From: Candidatus Heimdallarchaeota archaeon
GTDB taxonomy: Archaea > Asgardarchaeota > Heimdallarchaeia > Heimdallarchaeales > Heimdallarchaeaceae
Assembly: GCA_018238545.1 (NCBI GenBank)
Contig: JABCTC010000010.1
Location: forward strand, 29,890 to 93,889
DNA length: 64,000 nucleotides
Direction of reading: 5' to 3'
In this document: positions 45,930 through 55,129 of the stretch, piece by piece
How the letters are laid out: each line of letters opens with the position of its first letter
How positions within the stretch are numbered: position 1 is the stretch's first letter
The notes under the pieces: model-generated
Told to the model about the DNA's origin: nothing
Database searches by the model: none
The model's input: the letters and a program-made list of their open reading frames with translations, nothing else
Position numbers and translations under genes: made by a program

Positions 45930-47402
45930 TTAGTAACTTCTCGCAATGTATATGGTTTCTTTAGCGGGCTTTCCGCATACAACGCATTTTTCGAATTTGT
46001 GTTTTTCAGAATCTACACGTTTCCCTCGTACGAAAGCTTTTACTTCTTTTTCTATTGCTTCTGCACAAGGTTCTCCATCAAGATCTATTGAACAGAAACC
46101 ACTACAGACGATTTTATTCTCACCAATAGCTTTCTTCACTTCATCAACAGTTTCCGCTAATTGAACTTGAGATTCAAATTGAATTGAATATTTCTCTTTA
46201 AGCTCTTTAGTGAAATTGCTCGCATAGTTTGATGCATAATTCTTCAAGTCAACTAGCTTAACTCTTTCTTTCTTACCAGAGATCCTATTTACTGCAACAA
46301 CCTGTTCATTTTGTATATCCTTGGGACCAATTTCAATTCTTAATGGAACACCTTTGAGTTCCCACTCATTGAACTTTTCTCCAGGACTGACATAATCTCT
46401 GTCATCTAATTTGACTATTGTTTCTTTCATATATTTCTTCAAATTAGTTTCCAGTTCTCTAGCTTTAACCAATACTTCATCTTTAGTAGTAGACCTGTAG
46501 ATAGGAATGATAACTACTTGAATTGGTGCTAAATCCCAAGGTAAAACTAGCCCATTGTCATCTCCGAGTAAAGCTATCATAGCTCCATAAATACGGCTGA
46601 TCGCTGGACCATAACAAGTTATGTAACCATATTGTTCTTCATTGTTCTCATCTATGAATTTAACATCGAAGGGTATTGAGAAATTTTGACCTAGCAGATG
46701 TGTCGAGGGTAATTGTAAGACTTTGCCTGAATCCATTAGAGCATCTGCTGCATAGGTGTGCACAGCTCCAGGAAACTTATCCCATTCAGGTCTCTGGAAG
46801 AAAATAATGGGTATAGCAAATTCATCTTGTAGCATCTCGTAGGTTGTTTCCATATCCTCGAAAACTTGCTGTTTTGCTTCTTCCTCTGTTGCGAATACAT
46901 CATGTGATTCTATCCAGTGAAATTCTCTAGCTCTGAAAAAAGCTCGAGTATCTGCTCCTTCATACCGGAACACTTGACCTGACACATAACGCTTGAAAGG
47001 TAAATCATTGTAACTTCTTATCCATAGAGAATACATCTGATACAAAGCGGTTTCACTAGTCGGTCGTAAGGCTAATCTTTCCTCTAATTCCTTATCTCCA
47101 CCATGAGTTACCCAAAAAACTCCCGGCGAGAAACCTTCAACATGCTTTGATTCTAACTTGAAATTTCTTTCAGGAATCAAAGTAGGCATGATTAAAGGCA
47201 GGTGACCCTTTCTTTCTAGTGTTTCTTCATATATTCTATACATTTTACGGATAGTTATGCTAGCCCAAGCTCTATAAGGTACCAATCCTCTGACATTGTA
47301 TCTTATATCTGCTAGTTCTGCTTTTTGAATTAACTCAGTATACCATTGAGAAAAATCTTCGCTTTTCTTAACAGAGATACCTTTCATTTTTTCTTTAGAC
47401 AT
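45930..47402 (-). CDS. proS: Prolyl-tRNA synthetase, archaeal/eukaryotic type
   Basis: 490 residues. Class II motif 2 region RYEGADTRAFFRAREFHW, HTYAADALMDSG, motif 3 area GLVLPWDLAPIQVVIIPI and an anticodon-binding domain. The C-terminal zinc domain (Cys in CSGFC, EPC and CVVC) and the terminal Tyr of IARSY are diagnostic of the archaeal/eukaryotic form, without the bacterial insertion domain. Charges tRNA(Pro). Monocistronic. Confidence 0.95.
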   Translation of the reverse strand: MSKEKMKGISVKKSEDFSQWYTELIQKAELADIRYNVRGLVPYRAWASITIRKMYRIYEETLERKGHLPLIMPTLIPERNFKLESKHVEGFSPGVFWVTHGGDKELEERLALRPTSETALYQMYSLWIRSYNDLPFKRYVSGQVFRYEGADTRAFFRAREFHWIESHDVFATEEEAKQQVFEDMETTYEMLQDEFAIPIIFFQRPEWDKFPGAVHTYAADALMDSGKVLQLPSTHLLGQNFSIPFDVKFIDENNEEQYGYITCYGPAISRIYGAMIALLGDDNGLVLPWDLAPIQVVIIPIYRSTTKDEVLVKARELETNLKKYMKETIVKLDDRDYVSPGEKFNEWELKGVPLRIEIGPKDIQNEQVVAVNRISGKKERVKLVDLKNYASNYASNFTKELKEKYSIQFESQVQLAETVDEVKKAIGENKIVCSGFCSIDLDGEPCAEAIEKEVKAFVRGKRVDSEKHKFEKCVVCGKPAKETIYIARSY

Positions 47403-47494
47403 AATATCAATCTCAAAGAAGCATAGGACTATATTAGTTTTTCAATTGATTATTTTTTTCAAAGAAGCTTAAAAAGAGAAAAAAATTGGGTGAT

Positions 47495-48010
47495 TTATAT
47501 CCCAAAAGGAGAATCCCAAGGTACTATTTCTGTTGTATTGTAAACGAAACTGTATTTGAAGATGTAGAAGTTTATTAGTAAACTAATTCCTATTTCTATT
47601 ATCAAATCTCCATCTTGAATCGCTAATATAGCTATCTCTTTTGTTATGTTTGTTTCAATGTACCCTGACCAGTTTGTTCCTGGTTTTATGTCTCCAAGTA
47701 AGTTTTCCCCTTCACCTAGAAGAAGACCGTTTAAACTGCTAATAAAGAAATTTGAACCGTAAATTTCTATAGTTATAGTTAAGTCTTGAAATTCATACAA
47801 ACCATCGTTTATTATCTCTACTGGAGTTCTAGTAACAATGAATCCTGTGAAATCCCAGAGTATATCGGGAGTAATGTTTACTGCAACTGTTGTATCGTCG
47901 ACAGTATATGAAACATTTTTGTAAGAAAAGAAGAGTGTTCCACCAAATGATCCGCCTAGGACAATAAATATAGTAAAAATGATTAAGAATATTTTCAATC
48001 CATTTTTCAT
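47495..48010 (-). CDS. Membrane-anchored extracellular protein, LEA/WHy-like
   Basis: 171 residues: one N-terminal membrane helix (6-28) and a beta-rich outside domain with many Asn-x-Thr/Ser sites. The order of strands (PVEIINDGLYEFQDLTITIE, then LGDIKPGTNWSGYIETNIT) recalls LEA-14/WHy domains, but the match is weak. No known role. Confidence 0.6.
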   Translation of the reverse strand: MKNGLKIFLIIFTIFIVLGGSFGGTLFFSYKNVSYTVDDTTVAVNITPDILWDFTGFIVTRTPVEIINDGLYEFQDLTITIEIYGSNFFISSLNGLLLGEGENLLGDIKPGTNWSGYIETNITKEIAILAIQDGDLIIEIGISLLINFYIFKYSFVYNTTEIVPWDSPFGI

Positions 48011-48091
48011 AACTCAGTAGTAAAATTATCAACTAAAAAACTTATTCTTTAAACAATTAAAGTATCTGACTTCATTTTTGAACACACTAAA

Positions 48092-48100
48092 CTTATAATA
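48092..48100 (+). promoter_or_regulatory. TATA box of the glycyl radical operon
   Basis: CTTATAATA ends 43 bases before ATG 48144. A start site near 48122 gives a short leader holding the ribosome binding site. Confidence 0.5.
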
Positions 48101-48130
48101 TTGAGCTCCAACTTTTCCTTAGAACATTAA

Positions 48131-48138
48131 AGGAGGAT
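48131..48138 (+). promoter_or_regulatory. Strong ribosome binding site of the activase gene
   Basis: AGGAGGAT, 5 bases before ATG 48144, is the best Shine-Dalgarno match I saw in the window; most genes here are leaderless or weakly marked. Confidence 0.7.
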
Positions 48139-48143
48139 ATCTA

Positions 48144-48953
48144 ATGTTACATGAAACTGGTATGGTTTTTGATATCAAACACTTTGCTGTTCATGATGGG
48201 CCAGGTATCAGAACCACCGTTTTCTTTAAAGGATGTCCTCTTAGCTGTTGGTGGTGTCATAATCCAGAAAGTAAAAATCCCAATCCTGAAAAGATAGAAG
48301 ATCCATTAAAGAAATTATCGGAAACGAGTAAAAAGTGTGGAAAAGAAATAGTTGGCAGAGAAGTTCAAGTTTCGGAAGTATTAGAGGAGCTGCTAAAAGA
48401 TGTGATTTTTTATGATGAATCAGGAGGTGGAGTAACATTTTCTGGAGGAGAACCTTTGATGCAACCAGATTTTCTTTCATCATTACTAAAAGAATGTAAG
48501 ATAAACGGTATCCACACTTGTATCGATACCTCTGGATATTCATCAAGACAAATTATTGATGTAATCATAAATAATGTAGATTTATTCCTATATGATTTGA
48601 AATTAGTGAATAACGAAGATCATGAGAAATATACTGGTGTTGGAAATGAAATGATCATGCAGAATTTGGAATATCTTTGTGAGTTACAAAAACCAGTAAT
48701 AATTCGTATTCCCATTATTCCTGGTATAACCGAAACAGATGACAATATTTTGCAACTAGGTGAGTATATTTCTGGATTGGATTGCGTTTTAAGAGTAGAT
48801 TTGTTACCATATAACCAGATGGGTGAGGAGAAATATCGAAGATTAGAAAAACCATATCTATTAAATAATATTAATCCTCCATCAAAGGAAAGGATGTTTC
48901 AAATAAAGGAAAAACTTGAAGTCTTTAACCTAAAGGTCAAAATTGGTGGGTAA
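48144..48953 (+). CDS. Glycyl radical enzyme activating enzyme (radical SAM)
   Basis: 269 residues. The radical-SAM cluster motif is C31-x3-C35-x2-C38 (KGCPLSCWWCHNPES) after DGPGIRTTVFFKGC, with TFSGGEPLMQ for SAM binding and IDTSGY, DLFLYDLKL, RIPIIPG as in PFL-activases. It abstracts H from the Gly of the enzyme next door. The extra ferredoxin-like two-cluster insert of many such activases is absent here, as in PFL-activase. Starts the operon; its stop is 3 bases before the next ATG. Confidence 0.9.
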   Translation: MLHETGMVFDIKHFAVHDGPGIRTTVFFKGCPLSCWWCHNPESKNPNPEKIEDPLKKLSETSKKCGKEIVGREVQVSEVLEELLKDVIFYDESGGGVTFSGGEPLMQPDFLSSLLKECKINGIHTCIDTSGYSSRQIIDVIINNVDLFLYDLKLVNNEDHEKYTGVGNEMIMQNLEYLCELQKPVIIRIPIIPGITETDDNILQLGEYISGLDCVLRVDLLPYNQMGEEKYRRLEKPYLLNNINPPSKERMFQIKEKLEVFNLKVKIGG

Positions 48954-48956
48954 ATA

Positions 48957-51320
48957 ATGAATGAACGGGTCAAAAAACTAAGAGAACAGAGTTTAAACTC
49001 ACAACCTACTCTTTCACTTGAAAGGGCATTGCTGCTAACTGAATTTCACAAAAGTGGAGTTGTAGAAAAGGTTTCAGTGCCTGTTGCGCGTGCTTTGGCT
49101 TTTAAATATATATTAGAAAACAAAAAACTTTGTATCAATGAAGGAGAACTGATCGTAGGAGAACGAGGTCCTAAACCAGTTGCAACATCCACTTTTCCCG
49201 AAATTTGTACTCACACGATTAAAGACTTAGAAATTCTAGACACAAGATCTAAAATATCGTTTTCTGTAGATAAAGAAACAAAGGAACTCACTGAAGAACT
49301 CATTATACCTTTCTGGAAAGGAAGATCCATAAGAGATAGAATATTTGCAAATGTTGAGAGCAAATGGAAAGATGCTTACGAAGCAGGTGTATTTACTGAA
49401 TTTATGGAACAAAGGGCTCCTGGTCATACAGTTGCAGGGAAAAAGATATTCTCTAATGGTATGTTAGATTTCATAGAACAGATCAAAAGCGCACTAAATT
49501 CGACTAATTTTTGGGATGATCCTGATGCGCTTAATAAGAAAAAAGAACTAAATGCGATGCTAATATCAGCTAATGCAATAATGGCATACGCAATAAGGTA
49601 CTCTGATTATGCAATGGAATTAGCTCAGAAACAAGAAGACCCAAAACGAAAAGATGAACTTCTGAAAATTGCTGAAGTGTGCTTTAATGTTCCTGCTAAT
49701 GCACCAAAAAATATGTGGGAAGCTTTGCAACATTATTGGTTCATACATCTAGGTGTAATAACTGAACTAAACACCTGGGATTCGTTCAATCCTGGAAGAT
49801 TGGATCAAAACCTCTATCCATTTTACAAAAAAGATGTCGAGGAAGGTTCTCTATCTCCCGAGGATGTAAAAGAACTGTTACAATGTTTCTGGGTTAAATT
49901 TAACAATCAACCAGCTCCCCCCAAAGTGGGCGTAACAGCTGAGGAAAGCAATACTTACACGGATTTCTGTTTAATAAATCTAGGTGGAATAAAGGAAGAT
50001 GGATCTAATGCAGTTAATGAATTATCTTATATTCTTCTCGATGTTATAGAGGAAATGCGAATTCTCCAACCTAGCTCGATGGTTCAAATAAGTAGTAAAA
50101 CACCTGACAAATTCTTAGACAGAGCTTTGAGGATTGTTAAAACAGGTTTCGGACAACCTTCAATATTCAATACAGATGCTATCATTCAAGAAATGCTTAT
50201 CCAAGGTAAATCGCTAATTGATGCTAGAAATGGTGGTGCAAGTGGTTGTGTAGAAACTGGGGCATTTGGAAAAGAAGCGTATATCTTGACAGGATATTTC
50301 AATCTGGTGAAAGTTTTGGAATTAGCACTCAACAGAGGCATAGATCCTAGAACAGGAAAAGCTGTAGGATTCAGAACAGATGATCCAGAAGATTTCGAAA
50401 ATTTTGATGATTTGTTTAATGCGTTTTCAGTGCAACTTAGGTATTTTGTTGCCATTAAAATCAAGGGGAATAATATAATAGAACGATTGTGGGCTCAGTA
50501 TCTTCCTGCACCATTTATGTCTATATTAATTGATGATTGTATCGCCAGAGGTAAAGACTATAACAATGGCGGCGCAAGATACAACACTTCATACATTCAA
50601 GGTGTAGGCTTAGGAAGTATCACTGATTCTCTCTCATCCATTAAATTCAATGTATTTGATAAAAAAATTGTTTCTATGAGAGAACTTCTAGATAGTATGT
50701 CAGATAATTTCGAAAACAATGAAGATCTAAGATGGAAATTACTTCGAGAGACACCAAAATATGGGAACGATGATGATTATGCTGATGAAATAATGAAAAG
50801 AGTGTTTGAAGATTATTATAGTGTAATAAATGGGAGACCAAACACAAAAGGCGGGTGTTATAGAATTAATCTTCTCCCAACAACTGTTCATATCTATTTT
50901 GGAAGTGTTATTAAAGCAACTCCTGATGGAAGAAAAGAGTTTCAACCATTATCTGAAGGAGTTTCACCAGTTCAAGGAATGGATACAAAGGGTCCAACAG
51001 GTGTTATCAAGTCAGCGTCAAAGATAGATCACTTGCGAACGGGAGGAACTTTGTTGAACCAAAAGTTTACTCCAACTTTTCTTGAAGATGAAGATGGATT
51101 AAAGAAATTGCTTTACCTAATAAGAGCATATTTCAAGTTGGATGGTCACCAAATTCAGTTCAATGTAGTATCAGCTGAAACGTTGCGAAAGGCACAGAAA
51201 AACCCAGAAGAATATAGAACTCTGATTGTTCGTGTAGCAGGATACAGTGACTACTTCGTTAATCTTGGAGAAAATCTTCAGAATGAAATAATAGCTCGAA
51301 CAGAACACCTAAACTATTAA
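48957..51320 (+). CDS. Glycyl radical enzyme, probably trans-4-hydroxy-L-proline dehydratase
   Basis: 787 residues with thiyl C431 and E433 (GGASGCVETGAFG) and glycyl radical G762 (RVAGYSDYF). From memory, the clostridial hydroxyproline dehydratase (789 residues) uses F152, H160, D278, S334, D339, C434, E436, Y450, T645 and G765; every one has its counterpart here exactly three positions earlier (F149, H157, D275, S331, D336, C431, E433, Y447, T642, G762). Glycerol dehydratase residues do not match. It would dehydrate hydroxyproline to pyrroline-5-carboxylate anaerobically. That enzyme is called HypD, a name also used for a hydrogenase factor, so I leave the symbol blank. Confidence 0.82.
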   Translation: MNERVKKLREQSLNSQPTLSLERALLLTEFHKSGVVEKVSVPVARALAFKYILENKKLCINEGELIVGERGPKPVATSTFPEICTHTIKDLEILDTRSKISFSVDKETKELTEELIIPFWKGRSIRDRIFANVESKWKDAYEAGVFTEFMEQRAPGHTVAGKKIFSNGMLDFIEQIKSALNSTNFWDDPDALNKKKELNAMLISANAIMAYAIRYSDYAMELAQKQEDPKRKDELLKIAEVCFNVPANAPKNMWEALQHYWFIHLGVITELNTWDSFNPGRLDQNLYPFYKKDVEEGSLSPEDVKELLQCFWVKFNNQPAPPKVGVTAEESNTYTDFCLINLGGIKEDGSNAVNELSYILLDVIEEMRILQPSSMVQISSKTPDKFLDRALRIVKTGFGQPSIFNTDAIIQEMLIQGKSLIDARNGGASGCVETGAFGKEAYILTGYFNLVKVLELALNRGIDPRTGKAVGFRTDDPEDFENFDDLFNAFSVQLRYFVAIKIKGNNIIERLWAQYLPAPFMSILIDDCIARGKDYNNGGARYNTSYIQGVGLGSITDSLSSIKFNVFDKKIVSMRELLDSMSDNFENNEDLRWKLLRETPKYGNDDDYADEIMKRVFEDYYSVINGRPNTKGGCYRINLLPTTVHIYFGSVIKATPDGRKEFQPLSEGVSPVQGMDTKGPTGVIKSASKIDHLRTGGTLLNQKFTPTFLEDEDGLKKLLYLIRAYFKLDGHQIQFNVVSAETLRKAQKNPEEYRTLIVRVAGYSDYFVNLGENLQNEIIARTEHLNY

Positions 51321-51321
51321 A

Positions 51322-51690
51322 TCATTTTTCAGATAATTCTCCTGCTTCTGAAATAGAAGCGAATAAATGTTTCCAATTTTTATTCATAACAGCAAGCAAT
51401 TCTTTACCTTTTTCAGAAAGACAATAGTAAGTCCTAACTCTTCCCCCAACAGTTTTATTTTGATAAGTTACCAAACTTTTTCGTTTTAATCTCGTTAAGA
51501 CATTGTAAATTGTTCCATCTGTTAAAGGAGGTTCGGTTGAAGGTAGTAGAGATCTAACTAATTGCAAGATATCCCACCCATATCTTTCCTTTTGTAATAA
51601 GATGAGTACGAGAAATTCTAAGACTCCCTTTGATAATTGTGCTCTCCATTTTTTTAAGAGAATGTCTTCATCATGCTCATCTACTGCCAT
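51322..51690 (-). CDS. PadR family transcriptional regulator
   Basis: 122 residues with a PadR winged helix: LSKGVLEFLVLILLQKERYGWDI, then TDGTIYNVLTRLKRKSLV and the wing GGRVRTYYCLSEKGKELL. It starts immediately after the stop of the upstream membrane gene, with AGGAGATGAT inside that gene's end as ribosome binding site. Likely controls its own operon together with the HAAS protein. It converges on the glycyl radical gene with a 1-base gap. Confidence 0.88.
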   Translation of the reverse strand: MAVDEHDEDILLKKWRAQLSKGVLEFLVLILLQKERYGWDILQLVRSLLPSTEPPLTDGTIYNVLTRLKRKSLVTYQNKTVGGRVRTYYCLSEKGKELLAVMNKNWKHLFASISEAGELSEK

Positions 51691-53457
51691 TTAATCATCT
51701 CCTTTCTTGTTTTTTGATAAGGTTTGAAGTATCTTTTCATTCCACTCAAAGAATAGAAAGGCAACTACACATACGAATATTACAATATCATACCAATTAG
51801 GGAACCAAGGAACAACCGCTGAATATTGCATTTGAAGATAAGGAAATATACGTGTCATATTTTCCTTATATAATATAAGGTGATATCTTAGAATACCTGA
51901 TCCATTAATTCTTAATGATATAAACTTAATTGACACATTGAATTGATCATATGAATTTAAATGATTACCTGAATAACTCGGCGTTGTGTATTCATCAAAA
52001 TTACCTTCAATTCTGAAGGTTCTGAAAACTGTTCCAGTTGGAGTCCACATTAGATACCAACTGCCAGCAAGATGACGATTAGTTTCCTCTATAATCGTAC
52101 CATTATTATACAGACTTGATTCTTCTATATATGTGTATATTGATATAGATAATTTACCCATACTTTGAAATTTAAACGATTGATCAAATTCATAATATGT
52201 TACTTCCTCATTAATATTAAAGGTACTTGCATATAGAACTTTTTGAGGTTGTGTTCCAAGTACTGCAACTAATGTGAGAATTACTAGACCTATGGAAACC
52301 CATGCGTTTTTTCCCTTCGGAACTCTAAGACGTGGAAGTAGCTTATGTCCACTTTTCTTTAGCTTTTTTATGCATATTACTGACCATGCTATAGCTAGGC
52401 AAACAGCTAAGATAGCTATAAAGATTAAATAATCATCTGTTTTATTTGTTTCAATTCCGAAAATTATCCATATTCTAAAGTATTGATCGGTATGACCAAT
52501 TCCAATCATTTTAGTTACTAAAGATCCCAGCTGCAAGAGAATTGCTATCAAGCCTAGAAACCATGCTTTACTAGTGAATTTTGTGAGAAAGAATACTCCT
52601 ATCCCAAGTGCTAACATCAAAATACCCATACCTGGGCCTGCTGATATGAATCCAGTTAAAATGAAAACAACAACAAGCATGCCTGTTTTATCTATTAAAT
52701 AGCTCCCCCGTTTTACTTTTTCCTTCATTCGATATTGTTCTTTATATTTAATTGTATAAAATATCGCTGTAATTAGTAGCACACATTCAAGAGATATCCA
52801 TCTAACAATACCTTCTAGAACTAGTGACTCCATGTTATGAACCCACATGTCTTGAATTACCAAATAATGACTGATGTAACTATCTAGTATTAAATATAAA
52901 CAAAAAACAACTAAATACCAGTAAAGTCCTAATATTGCCCCTTTTACTGACTCTCTAATGTCATATGATGAAAACTTATCTTTAAAATATTGATAAAGCA
53001 TCCAAATGAAAACGTTTAATCCAAAAATTGTTCCTATTATCCCATACCCACTATTCACTCCATTAATCCCTAAATTGAACCAACCTTTCAGAATTAGTGC
53101 AAAAGATGAAGCGTTTGGCAGTAGAGAGATTGAAAAAAGACTTACAATTGATAAAATTGGTATTACCAGAATTGAGCTTATCATTAACCCAATTAGAAAC
53201 GTTTGTCCTATTGAAGCTACTTTTGATCGAATTATCGAATTGTTATCACAAAAATCTTCTGATGAGCCAAATTTATTGATAAATTCCTCTAAATCCTTCG
53301 GTTTAAATTCTGATATGTAATCATCAACACTAAAAGATACTTCATCCAACGTTGTTTTAATCTTATCATTTGAAGCTCCTCTCTTGATTAATTCCATTGA
53401 AAGTTTTCGTAAGTATTTCTTTTTTATTTGATTTGCTTTCATTGTTTTCTCTCTCAT
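51691..53457 (-). CDS. Membrane protein with N-terminal HAAS-like domain
   Basis: 588 residues. Residues 10-75 (KKKYLRKLSMELIKRG, then ISEFKPKDLEEFINKFGSSED) look like the HAAS/DUF1700 helical domain that accompanies PadR regulators. About ten membrane helices follow, then an extracellular beta-rich domain with Asn-x-Ser/Thr sites (about 420-550) and a last membrane helix (about 555-573). PadR-HAAS pairs commonly regulate a membrane effector; here the effector is unknown. First gene of a two-gene operon. Confidence 0.72.
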   Translation of the reverse strand: MREKTMKANQIKKKYLRKLSMELIKRGASNDKIKTTLDEVSFSVDDYISEFKPKDLEEFINKFGSSEDFCDNNSIIRSKVASIGQTFLIGLMISSILVIPILSIVSLFSISLLPNASSFALILKGWFNLGINGVNSGYGIIGTIFGLNVFIWMLYQYFKDKFSSYDIRESVKGAILGLYWYLVVFCLYLILDSYISHYLVIQDMWVHNMESLVLEGIVRWISLECVLLITAIFYTIKYKEQYRMKEKVKRGSYLIDKTGMLVVVFILTGFISAGPGMGILMLALGIGVFFLTKFTSKAWFLGLIAILLQLGSLVTKMIGIGHTDQYFRIWIIFGIETNKTDDYLIFIAILAVCLAIAWSVICIKKLKKSGHKLLPRLRVPKGKNAWVSIGLVILTLVAVLGTQPQKVLYASTFNINEEVTYYEFDQSFKFQSMGKLSISIYTYIEESSLYNNGTIIEETNRHLAGSWYLMWTPTGTVFRTFRIEGNFDEYTTPSYSGNHLNSYDQFNVSIKFISLRINGSGILRYHLILYKENMTRIFPYLQMQYSAVVPWFPNWYDIVIFVCVVAFLFFEWNEKILQTLSKNKKGDD

Positions 53458-53570
53458 TTTTCCTCACACTATTTTATTTCATCAATCATACTCTAATTAT
53501 ACCATTTATTAAAAGGTATATTTAACTTTTTCGGAAAAATCTGCTGGAACTATCGGTAATATGTTTTAAA

Positions 53571-53618
53571 TATTCAAATATTCAATTGTTCACGTATTCC
53601 GGTATTCAGCAATTCTCC
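53571..53618 (+). repeat. Phased 8-bp direct repeats TATTCANN
   Basis: Copies start exactly every 8 bases at 53571, 53579, 53587, 53595 and 53603 (TATTCAAA, TATTCAAT, TGTTCACG, TATTCCGG, TATTCAGC), with a weak sixth AATTCTCC at 53611. They lie 36-83 bases before the ATG of the ArsR-GyrI regulator. A regulator-binding array or decayed microsatellite are the options. Confidence 0.65.
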
Positions 53619-53653
53619 AAATTAGATTATTAATACTATATGAGGAAAGAAAA

Positions 53654-54565
53654 ATGGGTGAAAAGTTGTTCAGTTCAAAAGAATCTCTAAAAATGTTTAT
53701 CCTAGAATCTTTAAATGATCTTGCTGATTTGTTCAAGTGTTTAGATCATCCTACAAGACTGGAGATACTTGCAAGACTAATCTCTGAGGAAATGGAATTC
53801 AAGGATTTACAACAAGCTATGGATATACCTAAGACATCTTTAGCAAACCATCTTATTCAACTAGTTGAGAGTGGCTTAGTAGAAAAAATGGTACGTGGTG
53901 TATATAGAATATCATTTGATGGAGAAGACATAATCAATTCTTCAGCTAAATCATTTCTTGATATGAAGGTTCGAGAACAAGAACGACTTGAAACTCTTAG
54001 ATTGCGTTATGAATCTATCATAAGCAGATATACATATAGTATTGGTGAACAAAAAATGGAAAACTCTGACAAATATAAAATTGTAAAATTACCTCCTATT
54101 AGAGTAGTCTCATTTCAAGAAATGGGTACTTTCTTAGGAGACCCTGAAACAAAGGCTTTTTCGAAACTAGAATCTTGGGCTAAACCTAAAGGGATGTTTA
54201 ATGACCCAGAAAAACATAAACTCTTTGGTTTTAATAACCCTGATCCTAAATATGATAAAGAAAAATCGAATTTTATTGTAAACGAAGATAATCCCTATGG
54301 ATATGAATTCTGGATAACAATAGATGATGATTTTGAAGTAGAGAATAATATAAGCGTCAAAGAAGTTCCTGGTGGTTTGTTTGTAGTAACAGGCTGTACG
54401 GGTGTAGAAGCTTTGGGAGAAACTTGGAAAGATCTCTATAGCTGGGTAAAAGAGAGTAAAAAATACAAATTTGGGAAGCATCAATGTTTGGAATATAATA
54501 AGGATCCAACAATTACAGATCCATCAAAATTCCCATTTGACGTCTATTTCCCTATAACAGAGTAG
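53654..54565 (+). CDS. ArsR-like regulator with GyrI-like effector-binding domain
   Basis: 303 residues. N-terminal winged helix (18-95: CLDHPTRLEILARLI, MDIPKTSLANHLIQLVESGLV), a helical linker, then a GyrI/AraC-effector-like domain (about 143-300: PPIRVVSFQEMG, YGYEFWITIDDD, GGLFVVTGCTG, CLEYNKDP). The combination senses a small ligand and controls transcription. GAGGAAAG is the ribosome binding site. Five phased 8-bp repeats upstream may be its operator. An oligo-T tract follows. Confidence 0.82.
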   Translation: MGEKLFSSKESLKMFILESLNDLADLFKCLDHPTRLEILARLISEEMEFKDLQQAMDIPKTSLANHLIQLVESGLVEKMVRGVYRISFDGEDIINSSAKSFLDMKVREQERLETLRLRYESIISRYTYSIGEQKMENSDKYKIVKLPPIRVVSFQEMGTFLGDPETKAFSKLESWAKPKGMFNDPEKHKLFGFNNPDPKYDKEKSNFIVNEDNPYGYEFWITIDDDFEVENNISVKEVPGGLFVVTGCTGVEALGETWKDLYSWVKESKKYKFGKHQCLEYNKDPTITDPSKFPFDVYFPITE

Positions 54566-54566
54566 A

Positions 54567-54594
54567 ATCTTTTAATCTTTTTTCTTTTTTTTCA
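54567..54594 (+). terminator. T-rich terminator after the ArsR-GyrI gene
   Basis: After the stop the plus strand is CTTTTAATC, T6, C, T8, without a hairpin. Confidence 0.5.
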
Positions 54595-54602
54595 TTAGTG
54601 CA

Positions 54603-54614
54603 CTATATTTTTAT
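54603..54614 (+). promoter_or_regulatory. TATA box of the FMN-binding protein gene
   Basis: CTATATTTTTAT is centred about 28 bases before ATG 54637. It sits inside the longer GTG-started reading frame, so the ATG is the true start and the mRNA is leaderless. Confidence 0.55.
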
Positions 54615-54636
54615 TTTGCCTATTCTAGATTTATCC

Positions 54637-55128
54637 ATGCGAGGAATAAGAAGAAAAGAAAAAGCTATTACTGATGAGAAAATAGTGAAAAAAATTCTAT
54701 CAAAAGTTGCTTACATTACACTGGCGTTATGCAAAGATAATCAACCCTATCTTGTAAGCTTAAGTCATGGTTATGATCCAAATAAAAACTGCATATATTT
54801 CCACTGTGCTAGCGAAGGTAAAAAGATAGATTACCTTAAAGAAAACAATGTTGTTTGGGGACAAGCAATAATCGATAAAGGATATATCCAAGGCTCTTGT
54901 GATCATCTTTATGCTACAACCCAGTTTAAGGGCAAAGTGACATTTATAACTGATTTTGAGGAAAAGAAAGAAGCTTTGACTAATATGGTGCACAAGCTTG
55001 ACAACAAACCAGATGAAGTAATTTACAAACAATTAACTCAGCAATCTATCACAAAAATATCTGTTGGACGAATTGACATTGAATACATGAGTGGAAAAGA
55101 AGCAAAAGATACTGTTATCTCGCTTTAA
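54637..55128 (+). CDS. Pyridoxamine 5'-phosphate oxidase-like flavin-binding protein
   Basis: 163 residues. RRKEKAITDEKIVKKIL, then AYITLALCKDNQPYLVSLSHGYDPNKNCIYFHCASEGKKIDYLKEN, is the split-barrel pattern of the NimA/PNPOx-like group that binds FMN. The later GSCDHLYATTQFKGKVTFI fits too. It may reduce a small aromatic or bind flavin/haem. Function open. Convergent with the next gene, a 1-base gap. Confidence 0.85.
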   Translation: MRGIRRKEKAITDEKIVKKILSKVAYITLALCKDNQPYLVSLSHGYDPNKNCIYFHCASEGKKIDYLKENNVVWGQAIIDKGYIQGSCDHLYATTQFKGKVTFITDFEEKKEALTNMVHKLDNKPDEVIYKQLTQQSITKISVGRIDIEYMSGKEAKDTVISL

Positions 55129-55129
55129 A

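Noticed and set aside
48957..51320. Glycerol dehydratase or choline TMA-lyase for the glycyl radical enzyme
   Set aside because: Positions expected for those enzymes (His-Ser pair and Asp for glycerol; longer chain for choline) do not match, whereas the hydroxyproline set does.
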